A program made the position numbers and the translations under genes. Below, one piece after another: positions 1-6,311 of a stretch of 13,714 bases of DNA. Position 1 is the stretch's first letter. Each line of letters opens with the position of its first letter. The stretch comes from Nitriliruptorales bacterium (GTDB lineage: Bacteria; Actinomycetota; Nitriliruptoria; Nitriliruptorales; Nitriliruptoraceae), in NCBI GenBank assembly GCA_030835875.1, contig JAURQY010000133.1, positions 1-13,714 of the forward strand, given 5' to 3'. Below the pieces are notes generated by a model that was not told where the DNA came from, did no database searches, and worked only from the letters and a program-made list of their open reading frames with translations.

Positions 1-288
1 GACGACGCGGTCGAGCGCGAGCTGCAGCTGGTCAAGGTCGGTGCCGACCCCACGACGCGCTCGAGCATCATCGAGCTCGCGGACGTGTTCCGCGCCAAGG
101 TCGTGGATGTCGGACTCGACAGCATGATCATCGAGGCGGCGGGGAACCCGCACAAGCTCCAGGCGATGCTGGACCTCCTCCAGCCGTTCGGTATCCGTGA
201 GTTCGTGCGGAGCGGCACGATCTCCCTGTCGCGCGGGGGCACCGCGATCACCGATAACGGCCGTGCAAGGATGCGACGCGTCATCTGA
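1..288 (+). CDS. ilvN: acetolactate synthase small (regulatory) subunit, 3' part
   Basis: The frame is open from the first base and ends in TGA at 286-288, giving the C-terminal 95 residues; the start lies left of the window. The visible part matches the C-terminal regulatory domain of IlvN: an ELQLVKV strand, then FRAKVVDVG, a SMIIEAAGNPHKLQAML helix region and the LLQPFGIREFVRSG ending found in this family. In the family, IlvN carries an N-terminal ACT domain (not visible here) that binds valine and stimulates the catalytic subunit IlvB, which makes acetolactate for branched-chain amino acid synthesis in the cytoplasm. ilvB would be expected just upstream. No ilvC follows; the next gene, 55 bp on, is an acyltransferase. 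The family assignment is firm, but nothing can be said about the ACT domain. Confidence 0.93.
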   Translation, partial: DDAVERELQLVKVGADPTTRSSIIELADVFRAKVVDVGLDSMIIEAAGNPHKLQAMLDLLQPFGIREFVRSGTISLSRGGTAITDNGRARMRRVI

Positions 289-330
289 TGCGAACCGGAC
301 CCTGCGGACACGCGGGTGTCGGCGGGGCGA

Positions 331-338
331 GGGGAGAG
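331..338 (+). promoter_or_regulatory. ribosome binding site of the first plsC-like gene
   Basis: The purine run GGGGAGAG lies 5 bases upstream of GTG 344 and decides the start. The in-frame GTG at 362 has AGGAGGG only one base away, too close to serve it. Longer in-frame extensions leftward run into ilvN. Confidence 0.55.
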
Positions 339-343
339 CAGCG

Positions 344-1138
344 GTGGTGAAGCAGGAGGGCGTGCCACTGCGCCTCGACTGGCGCTGGCGTGTGCTTGAG
401 GTCCTCTTCGTGTCGGTCCTCTCGCTCGCACGGTGGCGGATCACCGTCGAGGGGGAGGAGCATGTCCCCGCTGCCGGTGGGGCGATTCTCGCGTTCAACC
501 ATCACAGCTACGCCGATGCCGTCATGCTCGCCTGGGCGGTGGTCCTCCGTGCCGGCCGTCCGCTGCGGTTCATGGCCAAGCGCGAGGCGTGCGAGGGTCG
601 TTGGATCGGGTGGCTCACGCGCTGGGTTTCGGTGATCCCGGTCGACCGCGGCTCGCCGGGCGCACGTGCACGCGCGTTCGAAGGTGCGCGTGAGGCCGTC
701 GTGGATGGCGACCTCGTCGCGATCGCGCCAGAGCAGACGATCTCGAGCTCGCTCGACCTCCTGCCGTTCCGGCTCGGCCCCGCACGCATCGCGATCGCGA
801 CCGGCGCCCCGATCGTCCCCTGCGTCGGCTGGGGGTCGCAGCGCGCGATCGGACCGGATCGTCGACCCGCCCGTCTGGTCCGTCTGCCGGTGACCGTGCG
901 CTTCTCAGCGCCGATCGTGCCGGAGCCGGGGGAGAGCGCTGAGGCGCTGACAGCTCGCCTCCGCGCTCGCATGGAGGAGGAGCTCGGCGACGTCCAGCGC
1001 ACGTACCGTGATGGGCTCCCGGCGGGAGCGCACTGGGTCCCGGCGCGGCTCGGGGGCGGTGCACCGTCGCATCCCGACGTCCTCGCCGAACACGAGCGAC
1101 GACTGAGGGACTGGAACCGCGAGGAGGGTCCCGCATGA
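344..1138 (+). CDS. PlsC-like 1-acylglycerol-3-phosphate acyltransferase, first copy of a tandem pair
   Basis: This 264-residue protein is a lysophospholipid acyltransferase of the PlsC (LPLAT) superfamily, which transfers a fatty acyl group to lysophosphatidic acid or a related acceptor at the membrane. The catalytic H-x4-D motif is visible as NHHSYAD (His53, Asp58). The usual PEGTRS block is replaced by PEQTIS (130 is the Glu), followed by a LLPFRLGPARIA stretch and PIVPCVGWGSQR. This PExTIS form is familiar from actinobacterial family members. The N-terminal segment VLEVLFVSVLSLARW (about residues 15-30) is hydrophobic enough to dip into the membrane. The gene is followed by a paralogue of nearly equal length with a 4-base ATGA overlap at 1135-1138. 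Acceptor and acyl specificity cannot be read from the sequence; a role in mycolipid-type or polar lipid acylation rather than bulk phosphatidate synthesis is possible. Confidence 0.85.
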   Translation: MVKQEGVPLRLDWRWRVLEVLFVSVLSLARWRITVEGEEHVPAAGGAILAFNHHSYADAVMLAWAVVLRAGRPLRFMAKREACEGRWIGWLTRWVSVIPVDRGSPGARARAFEGAREAVVDGDLVAIAPEQTISSSLDLLPFRLGPARIAIATGAPIVPCVGWGSQRAIGPDRRPARLVRLPVTVRFSAPIVPEPGESAEALTARLRARMEEELGDVQRTYRDGLPAGAHWVPARLGGGAPSHPDVLAEHERRLRDWNREEGPA

Positions 1139-1923
1139 GCGCCACTTCGGTCCCCCGGGCGACCCCGTACTACCACGTGGTCGCGCGACTCGCGATGACG
1201 CCGATCTGGCTGCAGCGCTGGCGGCTCGACGTTGAGGGGCTCGAGCACGTGCCGCGCTCGGGTGGCGCGGTGATGGTGCTCAACCACTCCAGCTTCGTCG
1301 ACTTCTTCACCGCTGCCCGCCCTGCCTTCCTCCGCCTCGGTCGTCCCGTCAGGATCCTCGCCAAGGCGTCGCTGTTCCGGTCCCGGATCGTCGGACCGTT
1401 CATGCGTGGTGCGGGACACATCCCGGTCGAACGGGGCGCGGGTCGGGACGCGCTCACGGCGGCGGTGGCGGCGCTCCGGCGCGGCGAGTTCATCGGGGTG
1501 CTCCCTGAGCAGACCATCTCGCCGTCGTTCGAACTGCTCCCGTTCAAGACGGGTGCGGTCCGCATGGCGCAGGAGGCCGGCGTCCCGGTCGTCCCGGCAG
1601 TGTCCTGGGGTTCGCACCGGTTCTGGACCGCCGGCGACGGGCCGCACCTGACGTGGCGACTCCCTGTCCACATCCGCTACGCCCCACCGGTCCATCCCGA
1701 CGGTGACGCGGAGACGGTGACCGCACGGATCCGCGACACGATGGCGACCATGCTCGCCGACGTCCAGCAGCGCTACCGCGACGGCGCTCCCGCAGGTGCC
1801 CGGTGGGTGCCCGCACGGCTCGGAGGATGCGCCCCGACCGTCGAGGAGGCGGAGGAACGGTTGCGGCGGCTCCGCTCGAGCTGGGGTCGTGCCGAGCGCA
1901 CGGAGACGGAGGGGGAAGGATGA
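1135..1923 (+). CDS. PlsC-like acyltransferase, second copy of a tandem pair
   Basis: This 262-residue LPLAT-family protein is paralogous to the gene before it. It has the catalytic NHSSFVD motif (His51, Asp56), the variant PEQTIS block (Glu125), then SFELLPFKTGAVRMA and VPVVPAVSWGSHRFW. Both copies also share a C-terminal block of the form DVQxxYRDGxPAGAxWVPARLGG. ATG 1135 overlaps the upstream stop (ATGA) and has AGGAGG at 1122-1127, seven bases away, so it is probably both coupled and independently initiated. The tail ends in an ATGA overlap with the acetyltransferase gene. The pair looks like a local duplication that has since diverged, possibly for different acyl chains or acceptors. The family call is firm; the substrate is unknown. 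Confidence 0.85.
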   Translation: MSATSVPRATPYYHVVARLAMTPIWLQRWRLDVEGLEHVPRSGGAVMVLNHSSFVDFFTAARPAFLRLGRPVRILAKASLFRSRIVGPFMRGAGHIPVERGAGRDALTAAVAALRRGEFIGVLPEQTISPSFELLPFKTGAVRMAQEAGVPVVPAVSWGSHRFWTAGDGPHLTWRLPVHIRYAPPVHPDGDAETVTARIRDTMATMLADVQQRYRDGAPAGARWVPARLGGCAPTVEEAEERLRRLRSSWGRAERTETEGEG

Positions 1924-2420
1924 GCATCGCCGTGCGCGACGCGACCGTCGCGGACCTCCCGACGATCGCCGCGATCTACACGCACTACACGCTGAAGACG
2001 ACGGCGACCTTCAACATCGAGGTCCGCAGTCCTCGTGAGTGGCGCGACCGTTTCCAGCAGCACATCGTCGACGGGCCGTACGACCTCATGGTGGCCGAGG
2101 AGGACGGTGCGGTCGTCGGGTTCGTGGAGACGCAGCGCTTCCGGCCGAAGGCGGCGTACGACCGCTCCGTCGAGATCTCGGTCTACGCGAGCCCGGACGC
2201 GCAGGGGCGCGGTGTCGGAGCACTGCTCTTCGCTGCGCTGTTCGCGCGCCTCGAGGGCGACGAGCGCTTCCATCGCGCCTTCTCCATCATCGCGCTCCCG
2301 AACGCGGCGTCCATCGCGCTGCACGAGCGGTTCGGGTTCGTCCATCGCGGGACGCTCACCGAGGCCGGCTTCAAGTTCGGCCAGTACCTGGACGTCGCCT
2401 ACTACGAACGAATTCTGTGA
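1920..2420 (+). CDS. GNAT N-acetyltransferase, phosphinothricin/methionine sulfoximine acetyltransferase type
   Basis: The 166-residue protein is a GCN5-related acetyltransferase using acetyl-CoA. The acetyl-CoA pyrophosphate loop is QGRGVG (residues 95-100). Family-specific blocks fit the Pat/Bar/MnaT group: TTATFNIE near residue 30, AYDRSVEISVY with Glu85 at the general-base position, LPNAASIALHERFGF, and the C-terminal pattern GTLTEAGFKFG. Members acetylate phosphinothricin, methionine sulfoximine or related amino acids; in bacteria that make no such toxin the natural substrate is usually unclear. The chosen ATG 1920 overlaps the upstream stop by ATGA and is preceded by GGAGGG at 1908-1913. 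It overlaps the haemoglobin gene by GTGA. A housekeeping detoxification role is the safest reading; specificity for phosphinothricin itself is inference. Confidence 0.85.
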   Translation: MSIAVRDATVADLPTIAAIYTHYTLKTTATFNIEVRSPREWRDRFQQHIVDGPYDLMVAEEDGAVVGFVETQRFRPKAAYDRSVEISVYASPDAQGRGVGALLFAALFARLEGDERFHRAFSIIALPNAASIALHERFGFVHRGTLTEAGFKFGQYLDVAYYERIL

Positions 2421-2830
2421 CGACCTCCATCACCGACCTCGCCGGGGGACCGGACGCCTTCGTCCGGCTCGTCGATGCGTTCTACGCACGGGTGGAGCAG
2501 GACCCGGTGCTCCGTCCGATGTATCCCGAGGACCTCGAGCCGGGCAAGGAGCACCTCGCACTGTTCCTCGCCCAGTACTTCGGTGCGACCGACCTCTACT
2601 CGTCCCGTCGCGGCCATCCGCGCCTCCGGATGCGCCACGCGCCCTTCCCGATCGACCCGGAGGCGGCGGGGAGGTGGGCCACGCACATGCTCGCGGCCGT
2701 CGAGGACGTCGGGTTCACCCCGGAGGTTCGCGCGGCGCTCGAGGCGTACGTGGTCCGTGCGACGCCGACCCTCGTGAACCGCCTGCCCGGTGACCTGCCA
2801 GCGGCCGACGGCCCCACGCCGACGACCTAG
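2417..2830 (+). CDS. glbO: group II truncated haemoglobin (GlbO/TrHbO type)
   Basis: This 137-residue protein is a truncated 2-on-2 globin binding haem and O2. The group II signature is complete: Tyr23 at B10, Tyr36 at CD1 in MYPED, proximal His74 in the block RGHPRLRMRHAPF, and Trp87 at G8. These are the residues that hold O2 tightly in mycobacterial GlbO. Family roles proposed include O2 handling, peroxide or NO chemistry, and association with membrane lipids; none is shown here. The start is GTG 2417, overlapping the acetyltransferase stop (GTGA), with no clear Shine-Dalgarno sequence, so expression probably depends on coupling. The C-terminal tail after NRLPGD is short and polar. The 65-bp gap after it holds no hairpin convincing enough to call a terminator. 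Confidence 0.93.
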   Translation: MTTSITDLAGGPDAFVRLVDAFYARVEQDPVLRPMYPEDLEPGKEHLALFLAQYFGATDLYSSRRGHPRLRMRHAPFPIDPEAAGRWATHMLAAVEDVGFTPEVRAALEAYVVRATPTLVNRLPGDLPAADGPTPTT

Positions 2831-2895
2831 GCTCTCGGCGCTGTCCCACGAGCCCACCAGCCGGAGCCCGCCAGGGCACGATCCTCGGAGCACCC

Positions 2896-4479
2896 GTGAA
2901 GGTCCTCGTCGCCGCTCCGCTCGCACCCGCTGGCGTCGAGACGCTCGCGATCGACCACGAGGTCGACGTCATGACCGAGCTCAGCAAGCCTGAGCTGCTC
3001 GAGGTCATCGGCGGGTACGACGCGATCGTCGTCCGTTCTCAGACGCAGGTCGATGCGGACGTGATCGCGGCGGGTCGGAACCTGAAGGTCATCGCGCGCG
3101 CCGGCGTCGGTGTGGACAACGTGGACGTCGAGGCCGCGACGCGCTCCGGCATCATCGTCTGCAACGCGCCGCAGTCGAACATCATCTCTGCCGCCGAGCA
3201 CACGGTCGCGATGCTCCTCGCAGTCGCCCGGAACATCCCCCAGGCCCACAGTGCACTCATGGAGGGCCGTTGGGAGCGGAACCGCTGGACGGGTATCGAG
3301 CTGTACGGCAAGACGCTCGGGATCCTGGGTCTCGGTCGGATCGGCAGCCTCGTCGCGAAGCGCTGCCAAGCGCTCGGTATGGACGTCATCGCCTACGACC
3401 CGTTCCTCGCGCCGGACCGTGCCGCACGGATGGACGTCGAGCTGCTCCCCAACGTCGAGGCGGTCCTCCAGCGTGCGGACTTCGTGACCGTCCACCTGCC
3501 GAAGACGCAGGAGACAGCGAATCTCATCGATGCATCACGTCTCGCGCTCATGCCGGCACATGCATGCATCATCAACGTCGCGCGTGGTGGGATCATCGAC
3601 GAGGCCGCTCTCGCGGACGCGCTGCGCGAGGGCAGGCTCGCCGGCGCGGCGCTCGACGTGTTCGCGAGCGAACCCCTCAAGGACTCACCGCTGCTCGGGC
3701 TGCCGAACGCCGTGCTGACGCCGCACCTGGGGGCGTCGACCAGCGAGGCGCAGGACAAGGCGGGCACGCAGGTCGCCGAGTACGTCAACCTCGCGCTCGC
3801 CGGCGAGTTCGTCCCTTCCGCGCTCAACATGCAGGGCGGACCGCTCGACGACACGCTCCGGCCGTTCCTCCCGCTCAGCGAGCATCTCGGACGACTGCTC
3901 GCCTCCCTCGTGGGCGATGGCATCACGGGTGAGATCACCGTCGAGTTCCTCGGTGCGGTCGCGGGATCGGACTGCCGCGTGCTGAGTCTCGGGGTACTGC
4001 GCGGTGTCCTCGCCGCTGCGTCGACCGAGCCCGTGACCCTCGTGAACGCGCCCATCATGGCCGAGCACCGGGGCATCCATGTCCGGGAGGTCAACGATCC
4101 GCAGAGCGGCGATTACGTCTCGGTCGTCCGCGCCCGCTGCATCCGCCGCGACGGTCGTGCCGTCCGGGTCGCTGGGACAGTCCTCCAACCGGGTGACCGT
4201 GAGCGGATCATCGAGGTGTGGGACACGCCGATCGACGTCGAACCGACCCCGCACATGGCCTTCTTCCGTTACGACGACCGACCAGGTGTCATCGGCGCGA
4301 TCGGCACCGCGTGCGGAGAGGCGGGCGTCAACATCGCCGCCGCGCAGGTCGGTCGCCGCTCAGGAGGGGGCGAGGCGATCATGGCCCTCGCGCTGGACGC
4401 GGCCTTGTTGTCCGACGTGCTCGCCTCGATCACCGCGAGCATCGGGGCGCACGAGGGTCGCGCGATCAGCCTGCCCTGA
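2896..4479 (+). CDS. serA: D-3-phosphoglycerate dehydrogenase
   Basis: This 527-residue enzyme oxidises 3-phosphoglycerate to 3-phosphohydroxypyruvate with NAD, the first committed step of serine synthesis. The NAD-binding Rossmann motif GLGRIG ends at Gly150. Catalytic residues of the D-2-hydroxyacid dehydrogenase family are visible: Arg230 in NVARGG, Glu259 in ASEPL and His277 in PHLGAST. After residue about 305 come an intervening (ASB) domain and a C-terminal ACT domain (about 453-527, beginning HMAFFRYDDRPGVIG), the long form known from Mycobacterium tuberculosis. The ACT domain in that form mediates serine feedback inhibition. GTG 2896 has CGGAG five bases upstream. Its 3' end overlaps the convergent membrane-protein gene by 14 bp. 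In actinobacteria serA often lies near ilvBNC, which fits the ilvN fragment at the left edge. Confidence 0.96.
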   Translation: MKVLVAAPLAPAGVETLAIDHEVDVMTELSKPELLEVIGGYDAIVVRSQTQVDADVIAAGRNLKVIARAGVGVDNVDVEAATRSGIIVCNAPQSNIISAAEHTVAMLLAVARNIPQAHSALMEGRWERNRWTGIELYGKTLGILGLGRIGSLVAKRCQALGMDVIAYDPFLAPDRAARMDVELLPNVEAVLQRADFVTVHLPKTQETANLIDASRLALMPAHACIINVARGGIIDEAALADALREGRLAGAALDVFASEPLKDSPLLGLPNAVLTPHLGASTSEAQDKAGTQVAEYVNLALAGEFVPSALNMQGGPLDDTLRPFLPLSEHLGRLLASLVGDGITGEITVEFLGAVAGSDCRVLSLGVLRGVLAAASTEPVTLVNAPIMAEHRGIHVREVNDPQSGDYVSVVRARCIRRDGRAVRVAGTVLQPGDRERIIEVWDTPIDVEPTPHMAFFRYDDRPGVIGAIGTACGEAGVNIAAAQVGRRSGGGEAIMALALDAALLSDVLASITASIGAHEGRAISLP

Positions 4480-4903
4480 CGAGCATCGCCACGGCGTTCG
4501 CGCCGTGCAGTGTCCACGCCCACGTCCGGATCCAGTTCGTCCGGACGAGGCGGTGGTGGATCGTCGCGTCGAACCCGACGCCCAGTCGTGCATGTGCAGG
4601 GACGCTCCAGACGACCGTCACAGCAACGCTGAGCACCGCGGTCACCGCTGCGACTGCGATCGACCAGGTCGGTACCCCGGCCGGGCGTGCCAGCAGCAAC
4701 CAGGCGGTCGTCAGCCCCTGGAGGGTCCATGGCAGCATGACGACGGCGGCCATCCGTGGGGCATGGGCTGACTCGTAGGCGACGAACCGGTCGTCCCCGA
4801 CCATCGCCATCAGTGGGTAGTGAACGACCTGCACCGTCCAGATTAGTCCCACGAGGATGAGTGCACTCGCTGCGTGGGTGAAGAGCAGTGTCGTTCCGAT
4901 CAT
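4466..4903 (-). CDS. conserved small integral membrane protein, function unknown
   Basis: The 145-residue protein has four predicted membrane helices (about residues 5-34, 51-73, 79-102 and 126-142). Between helices 1 and 2 it has an ordered polar block: HYP at 28-30, then Tyr43, His47 and Arg50. I recall this HYP...F..Y...H..R pattern from a widespread uncharacterised membrane family, but I cannot name it with confidence. The start ATG (4901-4903, complement) has GGAGG four bases upstream. The 3' end overlaps serA by 14 bp, tail to tail, and the 5' end is divergent from the fatty-acid operon across a 210-bp spacer, so it may share regulatory DNA with fabD. The conserved histidines might bind metal or haem, which is speculation. 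No function is assigned. Confidence 0.8.
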   Translation of the reverse strand: MIGTTLLFTHAASALILVGLIWTVQVVHYPLMAMVGDDRFVAYESAHAPRMAAVVMLPWTLQGLTTAWLLLARPAGVPTWSIAVAAVTAVLSVAVTVVWSVPAHARLGVGFDATIHHRLVRTNWIRTWAWTLHGANAVAMLVRAG

Positions 4904-4985
4904 CGGTCCTCCATGCCCTTATCGCACACCCGCTGGCCTGAAACGTACGGCAGCGACCCTTCGAGAGCGATGTTCGCCGTCAGCT

Positions 4986-5019
4986 ACGTTCCTTGAGCGT
5001 GCACTCCAACTTGGAACGT
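4986..5019. promoter_or_regulatory. inverted repeat in the fabD upstream region, candidate operator
   Basis: ACGTTCC at 4986-4992 and its exact reverse complement GGAACGT at 5013-5019 are separated by 20 bases. It sits 94 bp before the fabD start and 82 bp before the divergent membrane-protein start. A pair of short arms about 20 bases apart resembles the arrangement of operators for the TetR- and PucR-like regulators of actinobacterial fabD operons (FasR, MabR), although the arm sequence differs from what I remember. No convincing -10/-35 pair was found in the spacer (4904-5113). Confidence 0.35.
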
Positions 5020-5079
5020 GCGTTGGGTGTGCGCTGGAGCGGGGATTCTTCGGGGGGTTCCGGCATCCTTCGCCCCGAT

Positions 5080-5093
5080 CGGACGACCGTCCG
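5080..5093 (+). other. short leader hairpin before fabD
   Basis: CGGAC, a four-base loop GACC, and GTCCG form a perfect 5-bp GC-rich stem. It ends 8 bases before the AGGAG ribosome site (5102-5106) of fabD. No U-run follows, so it is not an intrinsic terminator. Short stems of this kind arise often by chance in such GC-rich DNA. Confidence 0.3.
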
Positions 5094-5113
5094 TTGGGAC
5101 CAGGAGCACGTCG

Positions 5114-6052
5114 ATGCGGATCGCTGCCGTCTTCCCAGGGCAGGGGTCGTTCGCGCTCGGCTGCACACAGGCCTGGCTCGACGACGACCCGGACGGTGTG
5201 CTCGACGCGGTCGGTCGGGCGTCCGGGTTCGACCTCATCGAGGCCGGTGACTCCGTCGGCATCGGTCGCGACACGGCCCGCGCTCAACCGGTCATCTTCG
5301 CCGCATCCCTCGCTGCATGGCGTGCCCTGCGACGAGGTGGGCTCGATGTGGACCTCGTCGCAGGACACAGCCTCGGTGAGTACAGCGCGGCCGCTGCCGC
5401 GGAGGTCCTTCCGATCGACGCGGCGGCGAGGGTCGTGGCAGTGCGGGGGACCTCGACGGCCGCTGCCTGCCGCCTCCGTGCCGGCGGGATGGCCGCTGTC
5501 ATCAGGCTCGCCGCAGCGGAGGTCGAGGAGCTCGTCGACCGGATCGGCGGTCTCGTGCTCGCGAACGACAATGCACCTGGTCAGATCGTCGTCTCCGGGG
5601 ACAGCGACGCGCTCGAGCTCCTGCGGAACGAGGTCGACGAGCTCGGTGGCCGCATCGTGATGCTCGATGTCGAGGGAGCCTTCCACTCCCCGGCGATGGC
5701 GTCGGCCGTCGCCGCCGTCCGCGACGCGTTCGCGAAGGAGGCTGTCGCCGATCCGGTGGTGCCACTCGTGAGCGCGTCCCGGGCACGGATCGTGCGCACG
5801 GCATCGGATGCCGTCTCCTCGCTAGTCGACGGGATCCTCGGTGCGGTCCGCTGGCGCGATGTCCAGCTGCTCCTCGAGCGCAAGGGGATCACCGACCTCG
5901 TCGAGGTCGGTCCGGGACGGGTCCTCGCCGGTATCGCGAAGCGCACCGTGCCATCGCTCCGCGTCCACACGGCCGACGTGCCGGAGGCGGTCGCCGGTGT
6001 TCTCGAACGCCTGGTCGGCGCCGCAGGCCCGACGCCAGCGCCGTCCGTCTGA
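5114..6052 (+). CDS. fabD: malonyl-CoA:ACP transacylase
   Basis: This 312-residue protein transfers malonyl from CoA to the phosphopantetheine arm of ACP, supplying extender units for type II fatty-acid synthesis. The N-terminal oxyanion motif is FPGQGS (Gln10). The nucleophile is Ser86 in GHSLGEYSA, the substrate-carboxylate Arg is Arg111 (VRG), and the catalytic His is His191 in AFHSPAM. The late motif VEVGPGRVLAG is also present. Length is normal for the family (about 300-310). ATG 5114 has AGGAG at 5102-5106, seven bases upstream; a longer open frame to the left has no ribosome site and adds unrelated residues. It is the first gene of the fatty-acid operon and its upstream region carries the candidate operator. 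The next gene starts 28 bp downstream with its own strong ribosome site. Confidence 0.96.
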   Translation: MRIAAVFPGQGSFALGCTQAWLDDDPDGVLDAVGRASGFDLIEAGDSVGIGRDTARAQPVIFAASLAAWRALRRGGLDVDLVAGHSLGEYSAAAAAEVLPIDAAARVVAVRGTSTAAACRLRAGGMAAVIRLAAAEVEELVDRIGGLVLANDNAPGQIVVSGDSDALELLRNEVDELGGRIVMLDVEGAFHSPAMASAVAAVRDAFAKEAVADPVVPLVSASRARIVRTASDAVSSLVDGILGAVRWRDVQLLLERKGITDLVEVGPGRVLAGIAKRTVPSLRVHTADVPEAVAGVLERLVGAAGPTPAPSV

Positions 6053-6080
6053 CCCGCACACCTTCAGGAGGATTCCACCG

Positions 6081-6311
6081 ATGATCCCGCTGCCGCCGTT
6101 CCGGCTCGTGACCGCCCCATCCGACGCGCGCGTCACGTCCGTCGCCCGTCCCGGTGACGTGGTCGCAGCCGGGGACGTCGTCGCCGTCCTCGAGGCGACG
6201 CGCGGCACGGTCCCGCTCGTCGCTCCGGTCCGTGGTCGCATCGGTGGGGCACTGGCCGGTGAGCACGAGTCGGTCGCCTCGGGCGACGGAATCGTCTGGA
6301 TCGAGCGGTGA
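6081..6311 (+). CDS. biotinyl/lipoyl-domain-like small protein lacking the modifiable lysine
   Basis: The 76-residue protein is essentially one biotinyl/lipoyl-attachment fold. The pattern is clear: RPGDVVAAGDVVAVLEA as the first half, then VPLVAPVRGRIGG, and GEHESVASGDGIVWIE as the mirrored second half. In true biotin carriers the hairpin turn reads EAMKM; here it reads EATRG (Glu38, Ala39, Thr40, Arg41), so Arg41 replaces the lysine and no other lysine exists in the protein. It therefore cannot carry biotin or lipoate in the usual way. ATG 6081 has AGGAGG at 6066-6071, nine bases upstream, and the stop overlaps the fabH start (GTGA). Its position between fabD and fabH, with a carboxyltransferase gene later in the operon, suggests a structural or regulatory partner of a carboxylase or the FAS enzymes, which is inference. 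A 76-residue frame with such a full motif pattern is unlikely to be spurious. Confidence 0.8.
   Translation: MIPLPPFRLVTAPSDARVTSVARPGDVVAAGDVVAVLEATRGTVPLVAPVRGRIGGALAGEHESVASGDGIVWIER

Noticed and set aside
508..1695. A 395-codon open frame on the minus strand across both acyltransferase genes
   Set aside because: Its translation is Arg/Pro/Asp-rich with no motif, and the plus strand has two full LPLAT motif sets. Long antisense frames are expected in such GC-rich DNA.
5018..5113. N-terminal extension of FabD from an upstream in-frame ATG
   Set aside because: The added residues lack family similarity; ATG 5114 has a good ribosome site and places FPGQGS at the usual distance.
4904..5113. 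A sigma-70-like promoter (TTGAGC at 4993 or TTGGGT at 5023 with GATTCT at 5044)
   Set aside because: The -10 matches are poor and spacings are off (15 bases for the better pair), so no promoter is called.
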